A stretch of 64,000 nucleotides of DNA from Duodenibacillus sp964509205 (GCA_964509205.1 CAZDVW010000009.1:1-64000), one strand, 5' to 3'. Shown: positions 8,391 to 16,598, counted from the stretch's first letter. A program made the numbers and translations. The notes: generated by a model not told the origin, from the letters alone.

Positions 8391-9178
8391 ACTGGATCAT
8401 TTCTGCAATACGATTGTTAGGAGCAGTCGCCACGAGACAAATTCAGGTTGCTGGGCGCTTCGGTCTTTTTTCTCTGCAAGTTCTCAGACTTGTTCCGGCC
8501 TCATTGCGCCGATTTTTCTTGATTGCTCAGCAAATCCATTTCATTGGAAATTACTCGCTTGTTATTGTGTCCGTTTCTGGACTTTTTGTTGGGTTTGTTT
8601 TGGGACTTCAAGGGTACGTGACGCTTGTGCGTTTTGGTAGCGAGCAGGCCTTAGGAGTCCTCGTTGCGCTTTCTTTAATGAGGGAACTTGGACCTGTTGT
8701 CACGGCGTTGCTTTTTGCCGGTCGAGCCGGGACGTCACTAACGGCGGAGATCGGGCTGATGCGGGCAGGAGAACAACTGGCCGCCATGGAAATGATGGGT
8801 GTAGATCCGCTCCGGCGAATTATTGTTCCACGCTTTGTTGGCTCAGTCATTTCGATGCCGATTCTGGCCGTGATTTTCTCGGCCGTCGGTATCTTCGGCG
8901 CTTGGGTTGTCGGCGTGTTTTTGATCGGCGGAGACAATGGAGCTTTTTGGTCTCAGATGCAGGGAAGCGTGGATTTCTTTGATGATGTTCTCAACGGAGT
9001 CATTAAGTCGGTTGTTTTTGGTATTACGGTGGGACTAATTGCTTTGTTTCAGGGGTATAGCGCACGTCCGACACCGGATGGTGTAGCGCGAGCGACGACG
9101 CGAACAGTCGTTCTTAGTTCATTAATGGTTTTAGGGCTCGATTTTGTTATGACGGCCTTTATGTTCTCGGTTGTGTGA
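8387..9178 (+). CDS. mlaE: MlaE, permease subunit of the Mla transporter
   Basis: A 263-residue inner-membrane protein with about five hydrophobic segments. The MlaE/Ttg2B hallmark ELGPVVTALLFAGRAGTSLT is present, as is the EMMGVDPLRRI cytoplasmic helix that couples to MlaF. The ATG overlaps the mlaF stop (ATGA). Confidence 0.96.
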   Translation: MNWIISAIRLLGAVATRQIQVAGRFGLFSLQVLRLVPASLRRFFLIAQQIHFIGNYSLVIVSVSGLFVGFVLGLQGYVTLVRFGSEQALGVLVALSLMRELGPVVTALLFAGRAGTSLTAEIGLMRAGEQLAAMEMMGVDPLRRIIVPRFVGSVISMPILAVIFSAVGIFGAWVVGVFLIGGDNGAFWSQMQGSVDFFDDVLNGVIKSVVFGITVGLIALFQGYSARPTPDGVARATTRTVVLSSLMVLGLDFVMTAFMFSVV

Positions 9179-9189
9179 GGCGCAAAGAG

Positions 9190-9663
9190 ATGAAACGCTC
9201 AACGTTAGAGTTATTGGTCGGTTTGTTTATTGTGGCTGGATTCGTGGCCCTTGGTTTTGTAGCGCTGCAAGCGGCTAATTTAGGAAACCTCAACATCAAT
9301 ACGCATTCGTATACGGTGACGGCATATTTTGACAACATAGGAGGATTGAAACCTCGGGCATCCGTCAAAAGTGCGGGCGTGACTGTCGGTCGGGTGAAGA
9401 GTGTTTCTTTTGACTCGGAAAGCTTTCAGGCGAAAGTGGAGCTTTCACTGGATAGTCGCTATAAGTTTCCCGTTGACAGTTCGCTCAAAATTCTGACTGC
9501 AGGCTTGTTAGGTGAGCAGTATGTCGGAATTTCCGCCGGAGGCGAGGATGAGGAGTGGAAAGACGGATCCAAAGTGGAACGTACTCAATCGGCCATTGTT
9601 CTTGAAAATTTGATTGGACAGTTTTTGTACCACTCGGCGGAGACGAATGGGGCAAAGGAATAA
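9190..9663 (+). CDS. mlaD: MlaD, MCE-domain substrate-binding subunit of the Mla transporter
   Basis: A 157-residue protein with an N-terminal membrane helix (about 6-28) and one MCE domain (about 38-118) containing YFDNIGGLKPRASVKSAGVTVGRV and the LTAGLLGEQYVGIS strand. It forms the hexameric lipid ring in the periplasm. A GTG at 9175 is in frame, but ATG 9190 gives the usual family start MKRSTLELLVG. Its stop shares a base with the mlaA ATG. Confidence 0.95.
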   Translation: MKRSTLELLVGLFIVAGFVALGFVALQAANLGNLNINTHSYTVTAYFDNIGGLKPRASVKSAGVTVGRVKSVSFDSESFQAKVELSLDSRYKFPVDSSLKILTAGLLGEQYVGISAGGEDEEWKDGSKVERTQSAIVLENLIGQFLYHSAETNGAKE

Positions 9664-10406
9664 TGAAGTTGCGTAAGAAGTTTCTTTTCAGTGTCTTCGC
9701 TGCGGCGGTGCTTTTGGGCGGATGTGCGCAAATTCCGCCCGGCGCAGGACAGAATCCGGCAGATCCTTGGGAAAGTTTGAATCGAAATACGGCGGCGTTT
9801 AATGACGTGGCCGATCGCTATGTGATGGAACCTGTTGCCCGCAGTTATCGAGCTGTTGTTCCGGAGCCCGTCAGAGAAGGGGTATCAAATGTTCTTAGCA
9901 ACCTGACTGAGCCGCGCAATTTGATAAACAATGTGCTTCAAGGAAATGTTGAAGGAGCATTTGCCTCTTTGTATCGATTGGTTGTGAATACGATATTCGG
10001 TATTGGCGGAATTTTTGATGTAGCAGGCAGTGTGGCCGGTGTTGCTGAACATCGGCAAGATTTCGGAACAACATTAGGGCGTTGGGGCGTTCCTTCTGGA
10101 CCGTATTTGGTTCTGCCGTTTTTGGGCCCCTCCAGCGTTCGGGACGCTCCAGGCTATGTGGCAGACTGGGCGGCACATCCAGTGACGTATGTGAATGACG
10201 CCGGGGTTCAATGGGGAGTGACGGGCATCCGAGCTGTTGATGTCAGAACGGAGCTTTTGCCGATGACTGATACGTTGCGAGGAGCGGTTGACCCCTATGT
10301 CATGATGAGAGAAGCCTATTTTGGAAATCGCCGTAAAGTTCTCGGACAAGACAGTTCGGAGGATTTTGCGGTTGATGAGTTTGAAGATGAGGAGGATGGA
10401 CAGTAA
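9663..10406 (+). CDS. mlaA: MlaA (VacJ), outer-membrane lipoprotein of the Mla system
   Basis: A 247-residue lipoprotein: the lipobox LLGGC places the lipidated cysteine at residue 21. The VacJ domain follows, with DPWESLNRNTAAFNDVADRY, EPRNLINNVLQGN and GTTLGRWGVPSGPYLVLPFLGPS. MlaA extracts misplaced phospholipids from the outer leaflet and passes them to MlaC. Having mlaA inside the mla operon is the usual betaproteobacterial arrangement (in E. coli it is elsewhere). The C terminus is strongly acidic. Confidence 0.97.
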   Translation: MKLRKKFLFSVFAAAVLLGGCAQIPPGAGQNPADPWESLNRNTAAFNDVADRYVMEPVARSYRAVVPEPVREGVSNVLSNLTEPRNLINNVLQGNVEGAFASLYRLVVNTIFGIGGIFDVAGSVAGVAEHRQDFGTTLGRWGVPSGPYLVLPFLGPSSVRDAPGYVADWAAHPVTYVNDAGVQWGVTGIRAVDVRTELLPMTDTLRGAVDPYVMMREAYFGNRRKVLGQDSSEDFAVDEFEDEEDGQ

Positions 10407-11029
10407 TGGGCATTAAGCGCAGACAACTCTTTGTTGCTTTAGCAGGCGCACTTTTGTGCCATCCAATGCTGGCTTTGGCGGAGGATCAGGCCGGAGATCC
10501 GGCTCAGTGGATCGTAGACATGAGCAACAAGGTTCTTGATACGATCCGCGGCGATGCAAAACTGGCTGCAGGCGATACAAACAGAGTTCGAACTTTTGTA
10601 GACCAAATCGTGATGCCGTCTGTTGATTTTTTGCGGATGACGCGCATGAGCGTTGGACCGAAGTGGCGAGGGGCAACGCCGGAGCAGCGCAAGCAGTTGC
10701 AGGAGTTGTTTCGCGACCAACTGATTCGTGTGTACTCCGGGGCATTATCGGCTGTGAAGGGACAAACGGCAAAACTTGCACCGAACCGTGCCAAAGTGGC
10801 GGAGAAAGATGCCCTTGTCCGTACGTTGCTGGTTGAAAGCGGCAAGCCGGATATACAGCTTGACTACAGACTGAAAAAAGTTGACGGTCTTTGGCGCATT
10901 GTGGATGTCAATGTCGAGGGAATCTGGTTGGTTGATAACTATAGAAATCAGTTTTCCGGGATCGTAAATACGTCTGGGATCGAAGGTCTGATTTCTGAAC
11001 TGCAGAAGAAAAACAGCGGAGCCAAATAA
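10406..11029 (+). CDS. mlaC: MlaC, periplasmic phospholipid-binding protein
   Basis: A 207-residue protein with a cleavable signal peptide (about residues 1-25, ending in LALAED) and the Ttg2D/MlaC domain. Recognisable parts are FVDQIVMPSVDFLRMTRMSV, WRGATPEQRKQLQELFRDQL and VDGLWRIVDVNVEGIWLV. It ferries lipid between MlaA and MlaD. It overlaps mlaA and mlaB by one base on each side. Confidence 0.96.
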   Translation: MGIKRRQLFVALAGALLCHPMLALAEDQAGDPAQWIVDMSNKVLDTIRGDAKLAAGDTNRVRTFVDQIVMPSVDFLRMTRMSVGPKWRGATPEQRKQLQELFRDQLIRVYSGALSAVKGQTAKLAPNRAKVAEKDALVRTLLVESGKPDIQLDYRLKKVDGLWRIVDVNVEGIWLVDNYRNQFSGIVNTSGIEGLISELQKKNSGAK

Positions 11030-11304
11030 TGTCGGTTTCTGTGAAGACTCTGACGATACAAAACGCTCTTGACGTAAAAAAGAAAGGGCTTGCGGCTATT
11101 GATGCCGGAGACTTTGAAGTGGATCTGAGAAACACTTCCGAGGTTGATTCTTCGGCAGTGTCGGTGCTTTTTGCTTGGGAGCGCTATGCGAGGAAGCGGG
11201 GAGGATCGCTTCAAATCGCTGGGATGCCTCAGCCGCTGGAAGCACTGTTGAGGTTATATGGGGTGCATCCGTTGTTTGATTCGATTCTCGTCAAGAGAAA
11301 TTGA
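11029..11304 (+). CDS. mlaB: MlaB, STAS-domain subunit of the Mla transporter
   Basis: A 91-residue STAS protein. DLRNTSEVDSSAVSVLFAWE contains the family's D-S-S pattern. MlaB binds MlaF in the cytosol and is needed for stability and activity of the transporter. It is the last gene of the six-gene operon. Its stop codon lies inside the -35 box of the tRNA-Met promoter. Confidence 0.92.
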   Translation: MSVSVKTLTIQNALDVKKKGLAAIDAGDFEVDLRNTSEVDSSAVSVLFAWERYARKRGGSLQIAGMPQPLEALLRLYGVHPLFDSILVKRN

Positions 11305-11329
11305 CAAATTCCGTATGCTTTGAAATAAT
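11301..11329 (+). promoter_or_regulatory. Sigma-70 promoter of tRNA-Met
   Basis: A perfect TTGACA (11301-11306), a 17-base spacer and AATAAT (11324-11329, 5 of 6). The predicted start is a few bases upstream of the tRNA. The -35 box overlaps the mlaB stop codon. Confidence 0.8.
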
Positions 11330-11340
11330 CCCCACTCCTT

Positions 11341-11417
11341 GGCGCATTAGCTCAGCTGGTTAGAGCAGAGGAATCATAATCCTTGTGTCCGCGGTTCGAG
11401 TCCGTGATGCGCCACCA
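11341..11417 (+). tRNA. tRNA with CAT anticodon, probably elongator tRNA-Met
   Basis: A 77-base cloverleaf with encoded CCA. The acceptor stem pairs GGCGCAT with ATGCGCC, the D stem GCTC with GAGC, and the anticodon stem GAGGA with TCCTT around the loop ATCATAA. CAT can also belong to initiator tRNA or to tRNA-Ile with lysidine. The full acceptor pairing excludes the initiator. Elongator Met is the likelier of the remaining two, but I cannot exclude tRNA-Ile(CAT). Confidence 0.9.
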
Positions 11418-11423
11418 GACAGC

Positions 11424-11457
11424 AAAAAATGTCCGCCTGTATGGCGGACATTTTTTT
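11424..11457 (+). terminator. Rho-independent terminator of tRNA-Met
   Basis: TGTCCGCC and GGCGGACA form a stem with a short loop, preceded by A residues and followed by seven T, directly after the tRNA. Confidence 0.9.
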
Positions 11458-11654
11458 ATCGCTGTGTCAAGTCAAGCAGACCGAACTCTTTGACGCTTGT
11501 CAAGTTTCGTAAGGAAATGTCTACTTGGGTTCGGAGATACAATCAATTACAAAATGGGGGTTCCGTCGAGGACCTTCGTTTTCCCCGGCTTTTTCGCCGA
11601 TTTTCATTAGCTAAGCTCCTGAAGCTGGGAGCGAATTTTCTTGGTAATAAGCAA

Positions 11655-12986
11655 ATGTCGACAAAAAGTAACAGTAGTCGTTATGTGGCCATCGGCCTGA
11701 TGCTCTTCGCACTCTTTTTCGGTGCCGGCAACCTTATCTTCCCTGCTGCAATGGGACAAAACGCCGGCGTTAATGTTTGGTGGGCTCTTTTGGGATTTTG
11801 CATTACGGGTGTCGGTTTGCCGGTCTTGGGCGTAATGGCGATGGGATACTCGGGTTGTCGCAACATTCAGGAACTCGCTAGCCGTGTTCACCCCTGGTAC
11901 GGTCTTTTTTATACGATTCTCAGCTATCTTGCGATTGGCCCGTGCTTTGCTGTTCCCCGTACAGGAACGGTCTCTTTTGAAATTGCGGTTCGTCCCTTCC
12001 TTCCGGAAGGCAGCGCAGATATGGTTTTGCCCATTTTCCTAGCCGTCTTTTTTGCGATCACCTTCTGGTTTTCCGCTACCCCGTCTAAGCTTGTTGATCG
12101 CGTGGGAAAATTGCTCACCCCGGCTCTTGTTCTGACGTTGGCTTTATTTATTCTGCAGTCCTTTGTTTCTCCGATGGGAGAACCGTTGGCGGCTTCTGAA
12201 GCCTATGGAACACCTTCCGCTGCGGTTGTAACGGGTATTTTGGACGGATACAACACCTTAGATGCGATCGCATCCCTTGTTTTTGCCGTGCTTGTTATTT
12301 CGGCTGTTAAAGATTCCGGCATTACGTCGGATAAGGCCGTCGTGAAGCAGGTCTATAAGAGTGGGATCTTGGCCGGCGTGCTCCTTGCCTTGATCTATAT
12401 GTTTGTTGCCAAAATTGGCGCAGAGAGCGTTACGGCAATTGGCATGCAGGATACGGGTGCTCCTGTCCTCGCTGAAAGTGCGAAGGTTTTGTTTGGTAAC
12501 TCTGGAGCGCTCTTGCTGGCCGTGATCGTTTTGCTTGCCTGCCTGACAACGGCTATCGGATTGGTGACGTGCTGTGCTTCGTACTTCCTGTCTTTGACCG
12601 GTAAGTTCAATTACGTGATTTGGGCGGCACTCTTCTCGGTGGTTTCCTACTTGATTGGTCTGTTTGGTCTCAAGACGATCATCGTGTCGACAATCCCGGT
12701 CTTGATGTTTATTTACCCGCTGTGTATGGCTCTGATGGCTTTGGCTTTCCTGCACAACTTCTTTGACGGACGTCAGTGCGTGTATGTTTGCACGATGGCT
12801 TTCACTTTTGTGATGGCATTAATCAGCGGTTTAGAGACGGCGCACGTCTCGCTCGGAGGACTTGGTACATTCCTCAGCGAGAATGTTCCCCTTTACTCTT
12901 CTGGTTTGGGATGGTTGTCTTTTGCCGTAGCCGGTGCAATTGTCGGTCTTTTCTGGAAGACGATTAAACCGATTCCTGCAAAATAA
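11655..12986 (+). CDS. brnQ: Branched-chain amino acid transport system II carrier protein
   Basis: A 443-residue inner-membrane carrier with about 12 hydrophobic segments, importing Leu/Ile/Val with cations. The N-terminal signature is IGLMLFALFFGAGNLIFPAA; PRTGTVSFEI and FVSPMGEP are also typical of BrnQ/LIVCS. I chose ATG 11655 because it puts the family start 8 residues before membrane segment 1. The reading frame stays open upstream through the leader to 11517, but that extension is not membrane-like. Only a weak GGTAA precedes the ATG. Its neighbours do not indicate a shared pathway. Confidence 0.95.
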   Translation: MSTKSNSSRYVAIGLMLFALFFGAGNLIFPAAMGQNAGVNVWWALLGFCITGVGLPVLGVMAMGYSGCRNIQELASRVHPWYGLFYTILSYLAIGPCFAVPRTGTVSFEIAVRPFLPEGSADMVLPIFLAVFFAITFWFSATPSKLVDRVGKLLTPALVLTLALFILQSFVSPMGEPLAASEAYGTPSAAVVTGILDGYNTLDAIASLVFAVLVISAVKDSGITSDKAVVKQVYKSGILAGVLLALIYMFVAKIGAESVTAIGMQDTGAPVLAESAKVLFGNSGALLLAVIVLLACLTTAIGLVTCCASYFLSLTGKFNYVIWAALFSVVSYLIGLFGLKTIIVSTIPVLMFIYPLCMALMALAFLHNFFDGRQCVYVCTMAFTFVMALISGLETAHVSLGGLGTFLSENVPLYSSGLGWLSFAVAGAIVGLFWKTIKPIPAK

Positions 12987-13007
12987 TCCGTTATTTCCAT
13001 CAGTTTG

Positions 13008-13045
13008 AAAAACACGACCTCCCTTTTCCGGGAGGTCGTGTTTTT
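13008..13045. terminator. Bidirectional terminator between brnQ and the hslR-like gene
   Basis: AAAACACGACCTCCC pairs with GGGAGGTCGTGTTTT around a short loop. Both flanks carry A or T runs, so it can serve brnQ (plus) and the convergent S4-domain gene (minus). Confidence 0.88.
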
Positions 13046-13089
13046 GGCAGAAGTGTTAAAACTGTTGTTGCTGTTCAGAGTCGTTTGGC

Positions 13090-13491
13090 TCAATCCATCC
13101 AACTTGATCGAATTCGGCGCAGAAGACGGGCATCACGCTTGGTAGGGCGTCCCTTTGCGATTGTTTTAGCCGGCTCGACGGCAATTTTTCGCAACTCTGA
13201 TGCACGGCTTCGTTTTTCTTTGGATTCCTCGGTTTCTCGATAGAGTGTTTGTGCGGTCTGGGCCGGGCCTCGGATGGGTGAAATTTTCTCAACAAAGATA
13301 TCAAACCGTTCATCACCGCGTTCCACAGTAAGTTGGTCCCCGGGTTTTATGTTGCGCGATGGTTTCAAACGTTGTCCCGCAATTCGGACTCTTCCTAATT
13401 CCACGGCCTCTTGTGCCAGTTGCCGTGTTTTAAAGAAACGTGCAGCCCACAGCCATTTATCGACTCGGATACTTTCAAGCAGTTCGGACAT
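13090..13491 (-). CDS. hslR: S4-domain RNA-binding protein, HslR (Hsp15) type
   Basis: A 133-residue basic protein with an S4 domain at about residues 6-60: IRVDKWLWAARFFKTRQLAQ, then RVRIAGQRLKPSRNIKPGDQ. The basic C-terminal tail is typical of Hsp15, which rescues stalled 50S subunits that carry nascent-chain tRNA. No Shine-Dalgarno sequence is apparent. It is transcribed alone and convergent with brnQ. Confidence 0.87.
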   Translation of the reverse strand: MSELLESIRVDKWLWAARFFKTRQLAQEAVELGRVRIAGQRLKPSRNIKPGDQLTVERGDERFDIFVEKISPIRGPAQTAQTLYRETEESKEKRSRASELRKIAVEPAKTIAKGRPTKRDARLLRRIRSSWMD

Positions 13492-13696
13492 AAGTATTCA
13501 AAAAAGTTATCGAAACGGATTTTACGATTTAAGAGGGAGATTCCCTCTAGCGCAAAGTCAATTCAAAAAAATGCAAATGTTGGCTGTCTCAGAGTAACAG
13601 TTTGCATTGCACGAGAGGGATTTTCACAACAAAGAAATTTGTTTTCAACTGACCCAAAGTACAATACAGCACCTATTCTTACAACGGTATTGTCTT

Positions 13697-14443
13697 ATGT
13701 CTTCACTCTGTTCTTCTGTCCGTATCGGCAATGTTGTATTGGGAGATGGTCCTGTCAAGATCATCGTCCCTCTTGTTGGACGCACGGAAACAGATTTGTG
13801 CCGAGAATTGGCGGCCGTTGAAAAATCGCAAGCTGACATCATCGAGTGGCGAGCCGATTTTTTTGAGAGAACGACGCCGACGGAAATCTTGTCTGCCGCC
13901 AAAGCGATTCGAATGCAATCCCTCAAGCCGATATTGTTTACCTTGAGAACGGCTAAAGAGGGCGGACAGCGTGCTATTTCGGATGCGGACTATGGAGAAT
14001 TCATTCGGTGTTTTACGGCTTCAGGCCTAGCTTCTGCTGTGGATGTTGAAGTCAAGCGCGGAGCGGCCTCTTCCATCGCATTTGCCCGAAAGGCAAATCT
14101 TCCTGTTATCTTGAGTTATCACAATTTCCAAAAGACGCCGTCCGTTAAGGGGCTCGCTGACATCTTTGACGAAATGGCGTCTGCCGGGGGTGACGTTTTA
14201 AAAGTCGCTGTTATGCCGCAAACTGCCGGCGATGTTTTACGTCTTATGACGGCGGCTCTTGATGCGCGAGAAAAACATCAAAAACCCGTGATTGCTATTT
14301 CGATGGGGGCCTTGGGACGCATCACACGTGCGGCGGCATCGCTTTTCGGTTCCGTCGCAACGTTCTCATCATTGGAGAAAGGCTCTGCTCCGGGGCAGAT
14401 TGATGTGGAAGAAATGAAGCATCTCCTGGAAATTTTCCGGTAA
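13697..14443 (+). CDS. aroD: 3-dehydroquinate dehydratase, type I
   Basis: A 248-residue type I enzyme of the shikimate pathway, forming 3-dehydroshikimate through a lysine Schiff base. The expected residues are E50 and R52 in EWRAD, catalytic H142 in ILSYHNFQKTP and Schiff-base K169 in GGDVLKVAVMP. I chose ATG 13697, where homology starts; the frame is open to 13607 but that part is not AroD-like. Most Betaproteobacteria rely on type II AroQ, so a type I enzyme is a less usual feature. It is not next to other aro genes. Confidence 0.94.
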   Translation: MSSLCSSVRIGNVVLGDGPVKIIVPLVGRTETDLCRELAAVEKSQADIIEWRADFFERTTPTEILSAAKAIRMQSLKPILFTLRTAKEGGQRAISDADYGEFIRCFTASGLASAVDVEVKRGAASSIAFARKANLPVILSYHNFQKTPSVKGLADIFDEMASAGGDVLKVAVMPQTAGDVLRLMTAALDAREKHQKPVIAISMGALGRITRAAASLFGSVATFSSLEKGSAPGQIDVEEMKHLLEIFR

Positions 14444-14500
14444 GAAAACTGGTTTCGCTGGTCGCATCAAGACGATAGGCCGTTTAACGAAAACACCCTA

Positions 14501-14539
14501 CTCATCCCGTTTAGACATTGAGTCGATAAACGGGATGAG
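14501..14539. repeat. Perfect 13-bp inverted repeat, possible terminator
   Basis: CTCATCCCGTTTA (14501-14513) and its exact complement (14527-14539) flank a 13-base spacer between the convergent aroD and M20 genes. No T run follows on either strand, so it is either a U-poor terminator or a protein site. Confidence 0.6.
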
Positions 14540-14566
14540 GTTCGAGGTGTCAGCTCTTAGAGCTGT

Positions 14567-15835
14567 TTAGGAGTTTTTCCGAATGGGAAGAATTGGGGAG
14601 TTCCCTTCAACGCCGACGAGAGCTGCAGCCGTCAAGAAGACAAGCTGAGGACCGAGGTGCGTGTCAATGGCGTCGAAGTACTCGGTCAAAGAGTGTTCGT
14701 TGACTCCGTTGCCGCCGGCACCGAGGCATGTCGAAGGAATGTTTTGGCTCATAGGAGCATTGGCATCGGTCGAAGACATGCCGTAGCTTGTCAATTCGAT
14801 GCCGAGTGCTTGTTGTGCCGCAAGGGAACACTGCACAACCGGACAATTGTCGGGACGAACCCCTGCCGGTCGATTGCCGATTTGGGTCTTCGTGAGTTTG
14901 ACCTTCAAGTTGTCGTCAGTAATGTTCCAAAAGGCATTTTCTGCGTCAACTGCTTCCTCAAAATAGTTCAGGATGGTTGATTCCAACTTGAGAAGTTCGG
15001 CATTGTCAACGCTTCGCATGTCAACTTCAACCTCACAATGTCCTGCGATGGCATTGACGGTTGTGCCTCCCGAAATTGTTCCGATGGTAAAGGTGGTTTT
15101 TGGCTCCTGCGGTACCTTGATTTGGGCAACGCGTGCTCCGGCGAGACAAACGGCGTGGATAGCACTCGGAACCTTGCCAAAGCGGATAAAAGAATGTCCC
15201 GCAGGACCGTCCACAGAAAGACGCCAACGATGGCTTCCGACAGCGCCGTGCAAAACGCGGTTGATGTTGGTTCCGTCTACAGCAATAAATCCGTCTATCG
15301 CATTGTGTGCAACCAGGTGCTTGGCTCCCCGAATGTCTCCGTTGGCTTCTTCTCCGACTGTTCCGACAAACCAGATGTCGCCTTCGGTTTGGATGTCAAG
15401 ATCATTGAAACAACGTAAAACCTGCAGGATGGCGCGTTGTCCCGCACAGTTGTCTCCGATTCCGGGAGCGGTATAGCGAACCCCTTCTTTTTTTACCGTG
15501 ACGTCAGTCTCAATGGGGAAAACCGAATCGATGTGCGAGGCTAAGACGAGAACCGGACCGTTTCCTTTGCCGGGACGTCGCCCGATCACATTTCCGATTT
15601 CATCAACAGAAACGTCCGTCAGTCCATAGCTTTTCATTCGCTCAATGATGGCCTGGGCACGTTTTTCCTCAGCAAAAGTAGGAGCAGGGATTTCGCATAA
15701 CGCCACTTGTTCTTCCATCGCCCGATCGGCTTCAGACACACAAAGCGCGAGGGCTTTTTGAATCTTTTCTGACGATTTAAGTTTGGCGAAAATTTCCTGA
15801 ACAGAGGCTTCAATAATAGGTGCAGAAGTTGTCAT
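14567..15835 (-). CDS. M20-family metallopeptidase (PepT-like)
   Basis: A 422-residue zinc exopeptidase of the M20 family. Metal-site segments are LVLASHIDSVF, PGIGDNCAGQRAIL, and GTVGEEANGD with the catalytic glutamate. The dimerisation domain lies in about residues 210-320 (WRLSVDGPAGHSFIRFG). The late YGMSSTDANAP region replaces the common histidine motif context. The likely substrates are small peptides. I chose ATG 15835 because AGGAAT precedes it; upstream in-frame codons run into the terminator region. It stands alone, downstream of the two tRNA-Lys genes. Confidence 0.85.
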   Translation of the reverse strand: MTTSAPIIEASVQEIFAKLKSSEKIQKALALCVSEADRAMEEQVALCEIPAPTFAEEKRAQAIIERMKSYGLTDVSVDEIGNVIGRRPGKGNGPVLVLASHIDSVFPIETDVTVKKEGVRYTAPGIGDNCAGQRAILQVLRCFNDLDIQTEGDIWFVGTVGEEANGDIRGAKHLVAHNAIDGFIAVDGTNINRVLHGAVGSHRWRLSVDGPAGHSFIRFGKVPSAIHAVCLAGARVAQIKVPQEPKTTFTIGTISGGTTVNAIAGHCEVEVDMRSVDNAELLKLESTILNYFEEAVDAENAFWNITDDNLKVKLTKTQIGNRPAGVRPDNCPVVQCSLAAQQALGIELTSYGMSSTDANAPMSQNIPSTCLGAGGNGVNEHSLTEYFDAIDTHLGPQLVFLTAAALVGVEGNSPILPIRKNS

Positions 15836-15988
15836 GATGTATTCCTGAAGAGCGAACTTAAAAACATACGCCGAGGAAGAGGGGCGAAACGTTCTGCAAC
15901 GTGGTGACGCATACGCTATACACAACAAACCCCCGATTTCCCCTAGCGTCAATATAGCAAATTGAGAGCCGTGCTTTACGAAAAAAAT

Positions 15989-16023
15989 GAAAAAAGGCAC
16001 CGCAAGAAAACTTGCGATGCCTT
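15989..16023 (-). terminator. Rho-independent terminator of the tRNA-Lys operon
   Basis: On the minus strand, GGCATCGCAAG and CTTGCGGTGCC form a stem around TTTT and are followed by a T run. It lies 8 bases after tRNA-Lys(CTT). Confidence 0.9.
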
Positions 16024-16031
16024 CGATAACT

Positions 16032-16107
16032 TGGTGGGAGCGCAGAGACTCGAACTCTGGACCGACGGATTAAGAGTCCGCTGCTCTACCAACTGAGCTA
16101 CGCTCCC
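16032..16107 (-). tRNA. tRNA-Lys (CTT)
   Basis: A 76-base cloverleaf with encoded CCA. The acceptor pairs GGGAGCG with CGCTCCC, and the anticodon loop reads CTCTTAA, giving CTT. It is the second gene of a tRNA-Lys pair, 24 bases after the TTT isoacceptor. Confidence 0.97.
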
Positions 16108-16131
16108 TTTCTCGATTATTAACTGATCCAT

Positions 16132-16207
16132 TGGTGGGTCGTGCGAGATTCGAACTCACGACCAACGGATTAAAAGTCCGCTGCTCTACCGACTGAGCTA
16201 ACGACCC
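16132..16207 (-). tRNA. tRNA-Lys (TTT)
   Basis: A 76-base cloverleaf with encoded CCA. The acceptor pairs GGGTCGT with ACGACCC, and the anticodon loop reads CTTTTAA, giving TTT. It differs from its neighbour at many positions, so this is an isoacceptor pair rather than a recent duplicate. Confidence 0.97.
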
Positions 16208-16264
16208 TCTTTAAACTAAGCGGTCTGCCCAAGTTCGCAGAGGAACAGTCAACCGAGAGGGCGA

Positions 16265-16293
16265 ATTAAACACGAATTTTTACATGTTGTCAA
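16265..16293 (-). promoter_or_regulatory. Sigma-70 promoter of the tRNA-Lys operon
   Basis: On the minus strand, a perfect TTGACA (16288-16293), a 17-base spacer and TTTAAT (16265-16270, 5 of 6), about 50 bases upstream of the first tRNA. Confidence 0.8.
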
Positions 16294-16409
16294 GCGAAAA
16301 ATCGGAAAATAGATTTCTTGGAAGAACGGTGCATTGCCCAAATTGGTTCTGTTGCTATTAAATTAATCAAATCTATAGTCATTTGTCTCAATTGTTAGGG
16401 AAAACACTA

Positions 16410-16505
16410 ATGTCTTTTACAAGAAAAAACCATTTTTCACGAGAGGAACTGGAGCATAATAAAAAAGAGGAAGCCAGTGGATGCCGTGTTTGTTGTTTTA
16501 TCTAG
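16410..16505 (+). CDS. Possible 31-residue small protein upstream of recA (uncertain)
   Basis: The 415-base gap between tRNA-Lys and recA is AT-rich and holds one short ORF. It starts MSFTRKNHFSREELEHNKKE and ends with the cysteine-rich CRVCCFI. TTAGGG lies 10 bases upstream of the ATG, and TTGCTA (16352-16357) with TATAGT (16374-16379), spaced by 16, could be its promoter. I recognise no family. It could equally be chance, or part of a recA leader. Confidence 0.25.
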   Translation: MSFTRKNHFSREELEHNKKEEASGCRVCCFI

Positions 16506-16568
16506 TGCGGAATCACACATTTTTGTTCAATATTGGATAAATGGATGATCCAGGATACGGCAGATCTG

Positions 16569-16598
16569 TTGGCTACACATTCTTTTGATAGTTAAAAT
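16569..16598 (+). promoter_or_regulatory. Possible recA promoter
   Basis: TTGGCT (16569-16574) and TAAAAT (16593-16598) are spaced by 18 bases just upstream of recA. I saw no clear LexA box (CTGT-N8-ACAG) near it. Confidence 0.45.

Noticed and set aside
11385..11654. N-terminal extension of BrnQ, starting inside tRNA-Met
   Set aside because: It crosses the tRNA and its terminator and does not resemble the carrier family; the start at 11655 fits the first membrane helix.
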